Below the pieces are notes generated by a model. The model ran no database searches. It was not told where the DNA came from and was given only the letters and a program-made list of their open reading frames with translations. This document shows positions 8,335 through 16,872 of a DNA stretch of 29,475 nucleotides, piece after piece. Source of the DNA: UBA2160 sp964588665 (lineage in GTDB: Bacteria > Chloroflexota > Dehalococcoidia > Lucifugimonadales > UBA1123); NCBI GenBank assembly GCA_964588665.1, contig CAZPQQ010000038.1, positions 1 to 29,475 on the forward strand, written 5' to 3'. Within the stretch, counting starts at the first letter, position 1. Each line of letters opens with the position of its first letter. A program made the translations under genes and the position numbers.

Positions 8335-9273
8335 TCAGTCATGATTCTCTCTTACGGGCAAACCTCGGGCTTGCCGAAGCCCATCCGTCAACAGGTTGAC
8401 TCCCACGACAAGCGAGGCCACACCAGCGGCGGGCGCCAGGCCTATCCACGGTGCATCTACGAGAAAGTTTCGGCTCTCGCTGATCATCAATCCCCAATCG
8501 GAAGATGGGGGCTGGACGCCGAGGCCCAAAAAGCCAAGCGAAGAAGCAAGCAAGATAGCGTAGCTCAGGCGCACCGAGCCTTCTACCGCCAGCACGGGTA
8601 TTGTGTTGGGAAGAATTTCTCTGAAGATTATGTATGGCGCCGTTTCGCCCCGAAGACGAGCGCTCTGGACAAATTCGAGTGACTTCAATGACAGTGTGGC
8701 GCTGCGAAGTACACGAGCGACGCGTGGCATGAACACCACGCCTATCGTCAAAATAATGTTTTCGTGATTGGCGCCAAAGGTGCTCAGCACCAACAACGCC
8801 AACAGCAGCGACGGGAACGACATGAACCCGTCCATCACGCGCATGACGATCTCGTCGATCTTGCCGCCCAGGTATCCGCTGGTCATCCCGATCATGGTCC
8901 CCAGCATGATTCCCAGCGCCGCGCCCGCGACCGACACCGCAATAATGGAGCTGGCTCCGGACATCACTCTTGACAGCACGTCCCGTCCGAAGTTGTCTGT
9001 GCCCAGCCAATGGGCCGTCGATGGGCTCTCGAGCTGCAGTATGTTGTTTTCCGCATCGCGCTGGATATCCGTGGCCGCATGGGGTGCCAACAATGACCCA
9101 AAGACCGCCAGAACCAAGTGGAACACGACGATCGGCAGACCGATACGCCCTGCAGTCGTGCGGAAGGCCAGAGCGACCTCGTTGCGAAGCATCCGGCCCA
9201 AGGCTGTCACACCTTTGACCAACGCCTGGACAGGTCGCGATCCTGGTAGCGCTGTTGTCGCTGAGGAAGCCAC
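8335..9273 (-). CDS. DppC-type ABC transporter permease (block 2)
   Basis: A 312-residue inner-membrane permease of the DppC/OppC family. It has the motif HWLGTDNFGRDVLSRV, the EAA-type loop SARLRGETAPYIIFREILPN and the C-terminal GFLGLGVQPPSSDWG. By eye it shares more than half of its residues with the block 1 protein at 2139-3089. The start is a GTG at 9273 that shares one base with the TAG of the upstream DppB gene (TAGTG), the same junction style as in block 1. Unlike block 1, no ATPase gene follows; the stop is next to the amidohydrolase remnant. It probably relies on the fused ATPase at 46-2142 or on one encoded elsewhere. Confidence 0.95.
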   Translation of the reverse strand: MASSATTALPGSRPVQALVKGVTALGRMLRNEVALAFRTTAGRIGLPIVVFHLVLAVFGSLLAPHAATDIQRDAENNILQLESPSTAHWLGTDNFGRDVLSRVMSGASSIIAVSVAGAALGIMLGTMIGMTSGYLGGKIDEIVMRVMDGFMSFPSLLLALLVLSTFGANHENIILTIGVVFMPRVARVLRSATLSLKSLEFVQSARLRGETAPYIIFREILPNTIPVLAVEGSVRLSYAILLASSLGFLGLGVQPPSSDWGLMISESRNFLVDAPWIGLAPAAGVASLVVGVNLLTDGLRQARGLPVRENHD

Positions 9274-10217
9274 TACGCCAGCCTTATTCTTGGGTTCAAT
9301 ATTCCGTAACTAAGGTCGGCCACCAAGTTGCTGACGGCATAGGTGACCGCGATGAGCAGAGACAACGCCTGCAACAACGGTACGTCTCGGGAGTCGATGG
9401 ATTCCAGCAGCAGGCGTCCAAGGCCAGGGTACGAGAACACGTTCTCGACGATAATGAGCCCTCCGAGCATCCATCCCAAGTTCATAGCTATGATGCTGAT
9501 GGTCGGAAGCATTGCGTTGGGAACCACGTGACGAAACAAAACCCGCCGCATCGGGAGTCCCTTGAGGATCGCCGTACGCACGTAGTCCGTTTCCATGACC
9601 TCGATGACGTTTGCTCTGGTCATGCGCATGACGTATGCAAAAAGGACGCCGGTCAGCGTAAGAACCGGCAATACAAGTATCGATGGACTGGTAATGGGAT
9701 TAGTGCCTGGGAAGATGAAACTAGACGATGGGAGAAGCTGAAGGAATGATGAGAAAATCACCATCAGCAAGATTCCCGTGACGAATTCCGGAAGGGAGAT
9801 CGCAACGAGACTTCCAACGCTAATTGTGTGGTCGCCCCACGAATCGCGTTTGACACCGGCCCAAATTCCGGCGATCACCGCTGACGGCACTGACACGACA
9901 AACGTGAGCGCCGCAAGGATAAGGGAATTTCCGATTCTGCCGCCGATGACGTTGGTTATCGGTTCTTTGCGAATTAGCGAGTCGCCAAGATCGCCCCGCA
10001 CCACACCGCCGATCCATTCCACGTAGCGAACAACCGGCGACCGGTCCAGCCCAAGATCGGCTCGCCTGGCCTTCAGATTCTCTTCAGTGGCGCCTTGGCG
10101 CAGGCTCATGACGGCGGCGTCTCCGGGCAGTATCTCGGTAACGCCGAATATCGCCAGTGACACAACAGCTAGCGTCACAACTATGAGACTGGTCCGGATC
10201 ATGAGAAAACGAGCCAT
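9273..10217 (-). CDS. DppB-type ABC transporter permease (block 2)
   Basis: A 314-residue DppB/OppB-family permease of normal length. Seen: the first membrane segment (residues about 9-29), the extracytoplasmic GVTEILPGDAA, then VRYVEWIGG (63-71) followed after three residues by GDLG (75-78), further membrane segments, the EAA loop DYVRTAILKGLPMRRVLFRH, and the ending NPRIRLA. It is the uninterrupted version of the protein at 3089-5002 and defines where the propeller was inserted there. The ATG at 10217 has only a weak ribosome-binding site (GGGTGG further upstream). The gene lies 68 bases after the binding-protein gene and ends overlapping DppC by one base. Confidence 0.95.
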   Translation of the reverse strand: MARFLMIRTSLIVVTLAVVSLAIFGVTEILPGDAAVMSLRQGATEENLKARRADLGLDRSPVVRYVEWIGGVVRGDLGDSLIRKEPITNVIGGRIGNSLILAALTFVVSVPSAVIAGIWAGVKRDSWGDHTISVGSLVAISLPEFVTGILLMVIFSSFLQLLPSSSFIFPGTNPITSPSILVLPVLTLTGVLFAYVMRMTRANVIEVMETDYVRTAILKGLPMRRVLFRHVVPNAMLPTISIIAMNLGWMLGGLIIVENVFSYPGLGRLLLESIDSRDVPLLQALSLLIAVTYAVSNLVADLSYGILNPRIRLA

Positions 10218-10241
10218 CGACTGGGGCCACCCTTCTTGGGA

Positions 10242-10271
10242 GGAGGGTCGTCCTTCGACGGACGACCCTCC
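10242..10271 (-). promoter_or_regulatory. Intercistronic hairpin between binding-protein and permease genes (block 2)
   Basis: A perfect 12-pair stem (10242-10253 with 10260-10271) around a 6-base loop lies between the stop of the binding-protein gene (10286) and the start of the permease gene (10217). No T-run follows on the minus strand. It occupies the same place as the hairpin at 5247-5277 in block 1, though the sequences differ. It probably sets different mRNA levels for binding protein and permease by blocking 3' exonucleases or causing partial termination; this role is inferred. Confidence 0.6.
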
Positions 10272-10285
10272 GTTTGATTCAGAGC

Positions 10286-12292
10286 TTAGTCGTCAAGCCA
10301 GGCCTTGTGGAGCAGAATCCAACTGGACGGGTGCGACGCAATTCCTCGCACGTTGTCCCGGACGCCGATGAACCGCGGGGTGAACACCGGGATTATTCGG
10401 GGCACTTCTTCGACCACAAGCGCCTGGAGCTCTCCGTATGTGGCTTTGCGATCTTCGAGATTGGCCTGCCCTCTGGCCTGGACGATCAACTCATCGGCCC
10501 GGGTGTTGACCCAGAAAGCCTCGTTCCAAACGGCGTCCGACTTGTAGACGATGCTGAACGCCTGGTCCGGGTTTCGTCCGTTCCAACCGACCGTGGTGAA
10601 CGGTTCAGTCATCCAAACGCTGGCCCAGTACTTATCTTCCGGTGCGCGCTCAATGCTGATGTTGATTCCAGCGGGAGCCGCTGATTCTTTCAGGGCGACG
10701 GCCATCTCGACCATACCCGGGGTGATGGTGCTCGTGTGAAGCGTAAGGTCAAGCCCGTCCGCGAATCCAGCGTCAGCCAGAAGCTGCTGGGCCCTCGCCA
10801 CGTCGTACGTCGGAACCGCCACGCTGTCATCGTAATGAGGATCGTTCGGCGGAATCGGATGGTCATTTGCGATTGCGCCTCGACCAAATAGCGCCACCTG
10901 GCGGATAGTCTCTCGGTCGGTAGCCGCCTGGATTGCCTGTCTCACTCGAATGTCGTCAAACGGCGATACTCGCACGTCCATTGAGAGGTTCAAGTAGCCC
11001 GATGAAGCTGTCTCCAACACCACGGCGCCCTGAGCTGACTCGGTGCCGCTCACACTCGCGGCATCCAAGGGGAACTGCACGTCCACCTGGCCGGATTTTA
11101 GTGCTTCGTTGCGGGTGACGGGCTCCGGCATGTAGAAGATCGCGAGCTTGTTGAGATAAGGCCTACCGGCGTCCCAATAATCAACGTTGCGATCGTACGA
11201 AACCAGTTCGTTAGGCTTGGATTCGGTCAGCGAGAACGGACCGGTCCCGAACATCTCGGTTGCCAGCCTGTCCGGGTCGATATCCAACGGGATAATCCGG
11301 CCCTGGTAGAGCGACAACGTGTCGGGCAAGAATGCGTTCGCGCCGCTCATGTCGATCTTGACCGTGTAGTCGTCCACTTTGGTGATCCCGGTGATAAAGT
11401 CGATAGCCGACCTCGCGGGCGAACCTGTTGCCTCGTCGAGGAGTCGTTCGAACGTGAAGACGACGTCTTCTGCGACCATTTCTTTGCCGTGGACGAACTT
11501 GACGCCCTCGCGCAGTTTGAACTCGTAACTCGTCAAATCTTCGTTTGGCGTCCACGAGGTCACGAGATGGTTTTCCAGCGATAGATCTTCCATGCGCAGG
11601 ATCAGATTGTTGTAGGCCTGCATCGTGGTCGCGTTGTCGCTGGTGCTCAGGCTATGCGCGGGATCCAGCGTGTTGCTGTCCGTGGGCATCACGACCCTCA
11701 GCGTGCCGCCCAACTTGATCTCGCTTTGTTCGAACGTGGGAGTTGCCACTGCAGCGGTCTGGCCGGCCACGACCTGGTACACGGTCTCGGCCGCGGCTTC
11801 GGCGGCGGCTGCGGCTTGTGCAGCGAGAATCGCCGCTTCGCTTGACGCGTCGACGGCCTGGGCGATCAGCCCTTCAATATCCTCTTTCGAAGCTGCTCCC
11901 GCGGTGGCAGCGGCAATGGCCGCTTCCACCATCGAATTGATGTCGCTGGCGCTCAGTGGCTCAGTGGCCTGGGCGGCCGAAGCAGCTATTGCCGTTTCAA
12001 CCATGGCTTGTAGCTCTGAAGCGGACACCTGATCCGGAATTTCGGGCGCGGGGATGTCAGACACGGCCCCGCGAACCATGGACTGGATCTCGTCAGCCGT
12101 CATCGGCACGGCTGGGGCCGCTTTCAACGCCTCCGTGACCGCTTCTTGGACGGCGGAAGTGATCGCTCCGGTGTCGATGGGCGCCGCGGGCGCGGGCTCG
12201 CTGTCGCTGGCGCATGCAGCCGCGATCAGTGCAAGCGCCACAGCGACAAGCATCGTAGGGAGCAGCCTGCTCAAGTGAGGTTTACCTATCAT
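10286..12292 (-). CDS. Peptide-type ABC transporter substrate-binding lipoprotein with helical repeat linker (block 2)
   Basis: A 668-residue family 5 (DppA/OppA-like) solute-binding lipoprotein. The signal peptide ends in AAAC with the lipidated cysteine at residue 27. Residues about 30-190 form an Ala-rich linker with four related 14-residue motifs: MTADEIQSMVRGAV (64-77), VSASELQAMVETAI (89-102), LSASDINSMVEAAI (113-126) and ASKEDIEGLIAQAV (134-147). An almost pure Ala/Glu helix follows (about 152-170). The binding domain starts near GGTLRVVMPTDSNTLDPAHS. It includes EFKLREGVKFVHGKEMVAED and YDRNVDYWDAGRP, and ends HKAWLDD. The ATG at 12292 has AAAGG about ten bases upstream. The domain is homologous to the block 1 binding protein, but the linker is unrelated in sequence. 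It heads the block 2 operon. Confidence 0.93.
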   Translation of the reverse strand: MIGKPHLSRLLPTMLVAVALALIAAACASDSEPAPAAPIDTGAITSAVQEAVTEALKAAPAVPMTADEIQSMVRGAVSDIPAPEIPDQVSASELQAMVETAIAASAAQATEPLSASDINSMVEAAIAAATAGAASKEDIEGLIAQAVDASSEAAILAAQAAAAAEAAAETVYQVVAGQTAAVATPTFEQSEIKLGGTLRVVMPTDSNTLDPAHSLSTSDNATTMQAYNNLILRMEDLSLENHLVTSWTPNEDLTSYEFKLREGVKFVHGKEMVAEDVVFTFERLLDEATGSPARSAIDFITGITKVDDYTVKIDMSGANAFLPDTLSLYQGRIIPLDIDPDRLATEMFGTGPFSLTESKPNELVSYDRNVDYWDAGRPYLNKLAIFYMPEPVTRNEALKSGQVDVQFPLDAASVSGTESAQGAVVLETASSGYLNLSMDVRVSPFDDIRVRQAIQAATDRETIRQVALFGRGAIANDHPIPPNDPHYDDSVAVPTYDVARAQQLLADAGFADGLDLTLHTSTITPGMVEMAVALKESAAPAGINISIERAPEDKYWASVWMTEPFTTVGWNGRNPDQAFSIVYKSDAVWNEAFWVNTRADELIVQARGQANLEDRKATYGELQALVVEEVPRIIPVFTPRFIGVRDNVRGIASHPSSWILLHKAWLDD

Positions 12293-13406
12293 TTGTACTA
12301 ACCTTTCTCAATTGTTTCCGATGATATTCACTCTTTTTGTTGGAGGTTGTCAGCCGGGATTGGCGCCCACCGGTTTCTCAATGGGGTATCTCTGCGTACG
12401 ACCCGAGCATCCCAATTCAACCTCTCTCGCACCGCCGAATCATTCCGCGGTCGATTCCCAACCGATCCTCCCCGATTAATTAGCGGGCGTGCCTCTTCCA
12501 CAAACGAAGTCATACTTCGATCCAACAACCTGGGATCTGTCGTCGTAAGCATCCGCCAAAATCGGCCGTTGGGCGGCCAGAGCGGGACACAGACCGGAAA
12601 GGAACAGGGACGAACCTACAACAAGAATTGAGCTGAGGCGCTGTACTTGGGTAACTACGAGGTGCAGAACCGAAGGGTGGAGATCGGGTCTACTCGCGGG
12701 TCAAGCGATCCACGAAAGGTTCGGGACAACCTATTAATGGCGTAATTGAGTCAGGGGTCTTCGAGTCTACTCATGATGTGCCCTCCAATCATGACGGCCC
12801 CGTTGTCGCCCCATTCTTCTGAGACCGCCCTGCTCATCGTAGCCTGAAACTTTTCGCCATCGCAGCACGGTGCGATTTGACCCAAGGTCGACGATCAGCC
12901 GCTAACACGCTACACGGTAGCACCCTCCAAGGATGCCGTCAAATAACTCCTATCACAGTAAACTCCCGTTAGTTACCGCTGTATTCATTCCATTCGGTCT
13001 CCTTTCAACGACACGTTGCGGATTTCCGCCATTGCCGTGCTCTGGCATTGACGTCGCCTCATATGCTGGAATTTGTTTGGAGATCACGTCGCGTGAGACC
13101 CGGCAATTGACACCGAATGTGCATCCTCATACACTCCCGAACGGCAGAGGATACGTTCCTGGCCGCGGTTCGAAATCGATTGGCGAGAGGGTGGAACCTG
13201 CATCAGCGCGCTGGCAAACGACCGGTGCGCTGGGCTTCGACCTTCGGCGACGACGGCGTCGGTTCCTGGGCGATCGGCACACCCAAATCATTGATGGATG
13301 ATCATCGACCCACGCGCCAGCCCTGCTGCTAATTGACTCGAACGCGGGCACAGCCGCAGATCGTCTGACACCGCGAAAAAGATAGTTTTTCCGGAGGTGC
13401 ATCGGG
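12293..13406. other. Long non-coding leader between block 2 lipoprotein and amidohydrolase
   Basis: These 1114 bases between divergent genes show no convincing coding sequence. They share three collinear blocks with 7161-8132 (12703-12723, 12931-12967, 13020-13042). The spacing between block starts is 228 and 89 bases here against 217 and 88 there. The amidohydrolase ATG is 387 bases past the last block, compared with 358 for the remnant. The region is AT-richer than the genes around it, especially near 12900-13020. Both divergent promoters should lie here, and a small RNA or long 5' leader is possible. Confidence 0.6.
12324..12353 (-). promoter_or_regulatory. Possible promoter of the block 2 transporter operon
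   Basis: On the minus strand, CTGACA (12353-12348) and GAATAT (12329-12324) are separated by 18 bases, followed by a leader of about 25 bases to the ATG at 12292. The -35 matches the consensus well and the -10 only moderately. The placement just upstream of the ribosome-binding site is sensible, but this is a pattern match only. Confidence 0.3.
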
Positions 13407-14279
13407 ATGAGCAAGCTGAGCTTCGTCGACACCCACGTTCACTTCTACGACATGCAGCACCCTGAGCTTCATTACGCTCATTGGCAGCCGGACGTCGATC
13501 CTCCGATGATCGGCAAACAGATGCGCAAGCTTGGCGAGCGGAATTTCGTAGCGGAAGACTTCGTCGCCCTGACCCGAAACGCCAACGTCACAAAGGCTGT
13601 TCACGTCCAGGCGGCTATCGGCTCACGCGACCCCGTGAAGGAGACGGAGTGGCTCCAGGAGGCGGCGGACCGCACCGGGTTTCCGCACGGCATCGTTGCG
13701 TACGCCGACCTCCGCGACCCCGCAGTCGAAGAGGTCCTGGCCCGACACTGTGAATTTCCGAACATGCGCGGAATCCGCGACTTCTCTTACGGCGATTATC
13801 TGATCGATCCGGAGTTCCACCGAGGCTTTGCGCTGCTTGAGAAATACGACCTCCGATCGAGTGTCGCCGTGCAGTGGCAAGATATGGGGAAGCTGCGGAC
13901 GCTGGCCGACAAGCACCCGAACGTCCCGATCGTGGTCAACCACGCCGGGATCCCGGCTGAGCGCAACGACGGATATTTCGAGCATTGGAAGCAGGGCATT
14001 ACGATCGCAGCTCGCGCCGAGAATATCGTGATGAAAGTGTCCGGACTCGGCATGGGCGACCATAACTGGACAGGCGCCAGCATCAGACCTTACGTGCTCC
14101 ATTGCATCGAAGCGTTTGGGGTCGAGCGCACGATCTTCGCCACTAACTGGCCGGTCGACAGCCTCTTCAGCGACTACGACGCCGTGGTGGACGCGTACAC
14201 GGATATCGTCTCTGATTTCTCCGCGAATGAGCAAGAGGCGATGTTCTCCGGGAATGCCGAGGCGCTATACCGGATCTAG
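13407..14279 (+). CDS. Amidohydrolase (TIM-barrel metal-dependent hydrolase, amidohydrolase_2 / COG3618-like)
   Basis: A 290-residue metal-dependent hydrolase of the group that includes lactone hydrolases and decarboxylases. The true substrate cannot be told. Seen: the N-terminal strand SFVDTHVHFYD with metal-type H10 and H12, a barrel histidine in VVNHAG (H179), and the C-terminal FATNWPVDS (247-252), where relatives usually have GSDWPV or GSNFPVD. Length is normal. The ATG at 13407 has GGAGG nine bases upstream. It diverges from the block 2 transporter and converges with the luciferase-like gene (13-base gap). The repeated pairing of this gene with a peptide-type transporter suggests that the two act on the same imported compound; this is inferred. 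Confidence 0.9.
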   Translation: MSKLSFVDTHVHFYDMQHPELHYAHWQPDVDPPMIGKQMRKLGERNFVAEDFVALTRNANVTKAVHVQAAIGSRDPVKETEWLQEAADRTGFPHGIVAYADLRDPAVEEVLARHCEFPNMRGIRDFSYGDYLIDPEFHRGFALLEKYDLRSSVAVQWQDMGKLRTLADKHPNVPIVVNHAGIPAERNDGYFEHWKQGITIAARAENIVMKVSGLGMGDHNWTGASIRPYVLHCIEAFGVERTIFATNWPVDSLFSDYDAVVDAYTDIVSDFSANEQEAMFSGNAEALYRI

Positions 14280-14292
14280 GCGACAACTCCGT

Positions 14293-15126
14293 TTACGCCG
14301 GAGCGTTCGGCATCACCTCGCTGGCAAACCACTCGATTCGCGACACCATCTCGTCGGCGGGGTATGCCCAAACGGCGCCGTAGTTCGTAACGCCGGCGTC
14401 GGCGTAGCTTCGGATAGTCGCCAAGAAATCGTCGGCGGTTTCGTATGCGGTGAAGTGCTGCAGCGATGCTTTGACGTTCCCGGACAACCCGAGATCTGAG
14501 CGCAAGCTTCGTAGGTGGGTCAGTCCGTCACGGTACTCGTCCGGCTCGAGGTTGCTTGGTATCCAGCAGTCGGCGTAGCGAGCGGCGAGCCGCATCATGC
14601 GCTTTCCGCGAGTTCCGAACCACAACTGCGGTCGCGGCTTTTGAACCGGCAGCGGGGCGATCTGCGCTCCGGCAGCCGTATAATGCGTGCCCTGATGGTC
14701 GACCGGTCCGCCCTGCCACAGTCGATCGATGAGGTCGAGCGCCTCGATCGTCTGGTCGACGCGAACACCGGGCGACTCCCATCGGCTGAAGCCGTCGAAT
14801 TCCGGTTGGTGCCAACCGGCGCCGACTCCGAGGATGGCCCTGCCATTGGACAGAACATCGACCGTAGCGACGATCTTGGCGAGCTGTGCCGGCGGCCGGA
14901 ACGGAATCGGCGTAACCACTGTTCCGAGGCCGATCGACGAAGTCTTGCCAGCCACGAAAGCGAGCGTCGCCCAGGCGTCCAGAGTGTTCGGCCCGCCTGG
15001 CATCATGTAATGGTCCCACACGAGAAACGACTGAAACCCCGCCTTCTCAGCGGCGACGGCCGCGGCAGTAAGATGCTCTGGGTCGCAGTAATCTTCTTTC
15101 ACCGGATATATCAAACTGAATTCCAA
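14293..15126 (-). CDS. Luciferase-like (LLM class) flavin/F420-dependent oxidoreductase
   Basis: A 277-residue TIM-barrel oxidoreductase of the bacterial luciferase-like family, which uses FMN or F420. Family features seen: the early AEKAGFQSFLVWDHY, the stretch SSIGLGTVVTPIPFRPPAQLAK, and LGVGAGWHQPEFDGF, which fits the cofactor-binding GxGxGW region. It continues with QTIEALDLIDRLWQGGPVDHQG and PRPQLWFG, and the later RLAARYADCWIP. The start is a TTG at 15126 with AAGGGG about seven bases upstream; the nearby ATG is in another frame. It lies 39 bases downstream of the gene at 15166-15996 and is probably co-transcribed with it. Many relatives in environmental Chloroflexota and Actinobacteria have no known substrate. 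Confidence 0.9.
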   Translation of the reverse strand: MEFSLIYPVKEDYCDPEHLTAAAVAAEKAGFQSFLVWDHYMMPGGPNTLDAWATLAFVAGKTSSIGLGTVVTPIPFRPPAQLAKIVATVDVLSNGRAILGVGAGWHQPEFDGFSRWESPGVRVDQTIEALDLIDRLWQGGPVDHQGTHYTAAGAQIAPLPVQKPRPQLWFGTRGKRMMRLAARYADCWIPSNLEPDEYRDGLTHLRSLRSDLGLSGNVKASLQHFTAYETADDFLATIRSYADAGVTNYGAVWAYPADEMVSRIEWFASEVMPNAPA

Positions 15127-15165
15127 AGTACATCCCCTTCAAACCAACTGACGCGCCGTGAACCC

Positions 15166-15996
15166 CTACGACACCACTGCCGGCCACAGGTTCGGAACAT
15201 CGAGCACGGGCTCGCCTTTGACGCTTTTCACGAGCTCGAACGTGTCTCGGACTCGCTCGTCGCTCCCGGCGAGGCTCATGACGACGCTGCCCTCGGATCC
15301 GGCGACACCGCCGGCGGCCACGAGGGTCGCCTCGACGCCGCCGAGAACGGCCAGCGCCTCGACCTCGGTCACCACAGCGGCGTTCATGATCGGCACTAGC
15401 CCGACTTTACCGCCCATCACGTACTGGTACAACTCTTGCCCGGACGTTCGTGCGGCCTCGGCGACCGACGGCACCAGCTTCTCCAATCCGACGGGTGTAA
15501 TCAGATGCGTGCCTCGCGCCATCGCGATTCCCCATACGTCGCCGACCGTTCCGCCCATGTTGTTGCCGGAGAGCACGCCGACGTTGCCCAGCGAGTCGAG
15601 CGCATTGACGCCCTTCACCACGACGTCCTGCGCCGTGACTTCCGCCATCGCGTCCGCCATGCTCTGCTCGGAGAGTTTGCCGTCGCGGATCACCCAGGGC
15701 CCCAGCGGTTGATCCGGGTTGGTGGAGCCCAAGATCCCCTCCGTCACAATGCCAGCCGTGCAGTTGGCCTTGTCCAGCGTGATCCCGAGCAGCTCCTCGA
15801 CGACGTAGGCCGTGGTGATTCCCCGGCAAACGACCACGAGGCCTTTGTCCAGGGATCGCTGTATTTCGGGCAGCGCCACCATTCCCTTCGCCAGAATCCG
15901 GCGGGACTCAGGCGGGGTCATCACGATGATTCCATGCGTGCGGTCGTCTCGTCCGCCTTCGATTATCTCCACGAATCGTGAAGCGTCATAGAACAT
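15166..15996 (-). CDS. Conserved protein of unknown function, upstream of luciferase-like oxidoreductase
   Basis: A 276-residue soluble-looking protein that I do not recognise. An in-frame GTG at 16071 exists, but the ATG at 15996 has GGAGG six bases upstream and is preferred. It is rich in Gly, Val and Ala, with no signal peptide. Possible ligand-binding stretches are GIIVMTPPESRRILAKG, VVVCRGITTAYVVEELLG, DVVVKGVNALDSLGNVGVL, GGTVGD, ITPVGLEKLVPS and AAGGVAGSEGSVV. Alternating strands and helices suggest an alpha/beta fold. Coding pattern, ribosome-binding site and coupling to the next gene make it a real gene. A link to the luciferase-like enzyme is inferred only from position. Confidence 0.8.
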   Translation of the reverse strand: MFYDASRFVEIIEGGRDDRTHGIIVMTPPESRRILAKGMVALPEIQRSLDKGLVVVCRGITTAYVVEELLGITLDKANCTAGIVTEGILGSTNPDQPLGPWVIRDGKLSEQSMADAMAEVTAQDVVVKGVNALDSLGNVGVLSGNNMGGTVGDVWGIAMARGTHLITPVGLEKLVPSVAEAARTSGQELYQYVMGGKVGLVPIMNAAVVTEVEALAVLGGVEATLVAAGGVAGSEGSVVMSLAGSDERVRDTFELVKSVKGEPVLDVPNLWPAVVS

Positions 15997-16333
15997 ATTC
16001 TGCCTCCGTTCGCCCTCTGTCGGGCGGTGTATTGCCGGTTTGCCGCATCGATAACCGAACCCAGCCACCACCCAACCGAAGAGTCGCGCGCGCCGCCGAC
16101 GCGGACGAGGCCGCTCGAATCAACCGTCTCTTGACGGGCCGCTACGATGGTATGATTCGTGCTAGGCAAAGTCAATCGCCCGCCGATTCCCCCGGATAGC
16201 ACACCGAAATTCCATCTGCGTTGATAGAATGGGACCGGCTGATCGCCCATCGACGATGGGTCATTTGACGGCCTGTTTCCTGATCGTCGGAGTCGACCGA
16301 GTCGCAATAACCCACCTAACTGGAGGCCAAATC
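15997..16333. other. Divergent intergenic region
   Basis: This stretch of 337 bases separates the gene at 15166-15996 from the small-protein gene at 16334. No gene is supported. An extended -10-like TGGTATGAT lies at 16148-16156 on the plus strand, with TTGACG a little too close upstream (14-base spacing). It is a weak promoter candidate for the plus-strand gene. Confidence 0.35.
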
Positions 16334-16651
16334 TTGTACCTGATTAGACGCATATTCAACACCAAGCCCGGTGAATCGCGGAAGGTCGCGATGCTATTGC
16401 ACAAACAGGCGCAGATCTACCACGACGCCGGACAGCGTGGGGAGTTCAGGGTCGCCTACAACGGTTACACCATGCCGGGTGAGCAGAACGTGGTCGTTTT
16501 GGAGTGGACCGACGAGGCCATCCAGTCACCGATGCGCGCCGGCAACGATCTGCCTAGCGCGGCGCTCAAGGTCGGCGCCGAGGTTCGCCCGTTGATCGAG
16601 AGCCAGCGCATCGAGTTCATGGAGCTTCTGACGCCTGACCAGGTTACGTAA
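16334..16651 (+). CDS. Small protein of unknown function, possibly a dimeric alpha/beta-barrel
   Basis: A 105-residue protein starting with TTG at 16334, seven bases after GGAGG (16322-16326). Earlier in-frame starts at 16229 and 16256 lack such a site. The order is strand (YLIRRIFNT), a long helix (GESRKVAMLLHKQAQIYHDAG), strand (FRVAYNGYT), strand (QNVVVLEWTD), helix, and a closing strand (SQRIEFMELL). This resembles ferredoxin-like dimeric barrels (ABM or NIPSNAP-type), but no signature motif is seen. It stands alone between a divergent gene and the metallophosphoesterase gene. Confidence 0.7.
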   Translation: MYLIRRIFNTKPGESRKVAMLLHKQAQIYHDAGQRGEFRVAYNGYTMPGEQNVVVLEWTDEAIQSPMRAGNDLPSAALKVGAEVRPLIESQRIEFMELLTPDQVT

Positions 16652-16872
16652 GTCCATGCTCCCCACATTGGCTGGCGCGGGGTGGGCGCGATTCACGGGC
16701 GATACGGGGACTATGCCTAACCCTGGTTGAATCATCGGAATCGACGGTTGGTCGCGCACGCCTGCCCCGCTCAGATTGACCCGAATGCGGGTCAAAATCA
16801 TGCCAGAACCGGATTGCCTTGCTCGGCGCCGACGGGTGTATGGCGTCCGCTCACAAACCCGACGTGCCGATC

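Noticed and set aside
7760..8344. A 194-codon open frame covering the amidohydrolase remnant
   Set aside because: It has no ribosome-binding site, and only its middle resembles a protein (the hydrolase in a shifted frame). It is an accident of the decayed region.
12933..13301. A 122-codon open frame in the block 2 leader
   Set aside because: It has no ribosome-binding site, arginine-rich shadow composition, no recognisable motif and no counterpart in the homologous block 1 leader.
14287..14303. CTCCG/CGGAG hairpin between the convergent amidohydrolase and luciferase-like genes
   Set aside because: A five-pair stem without a T-run on either strand is too weak to call a terminator.
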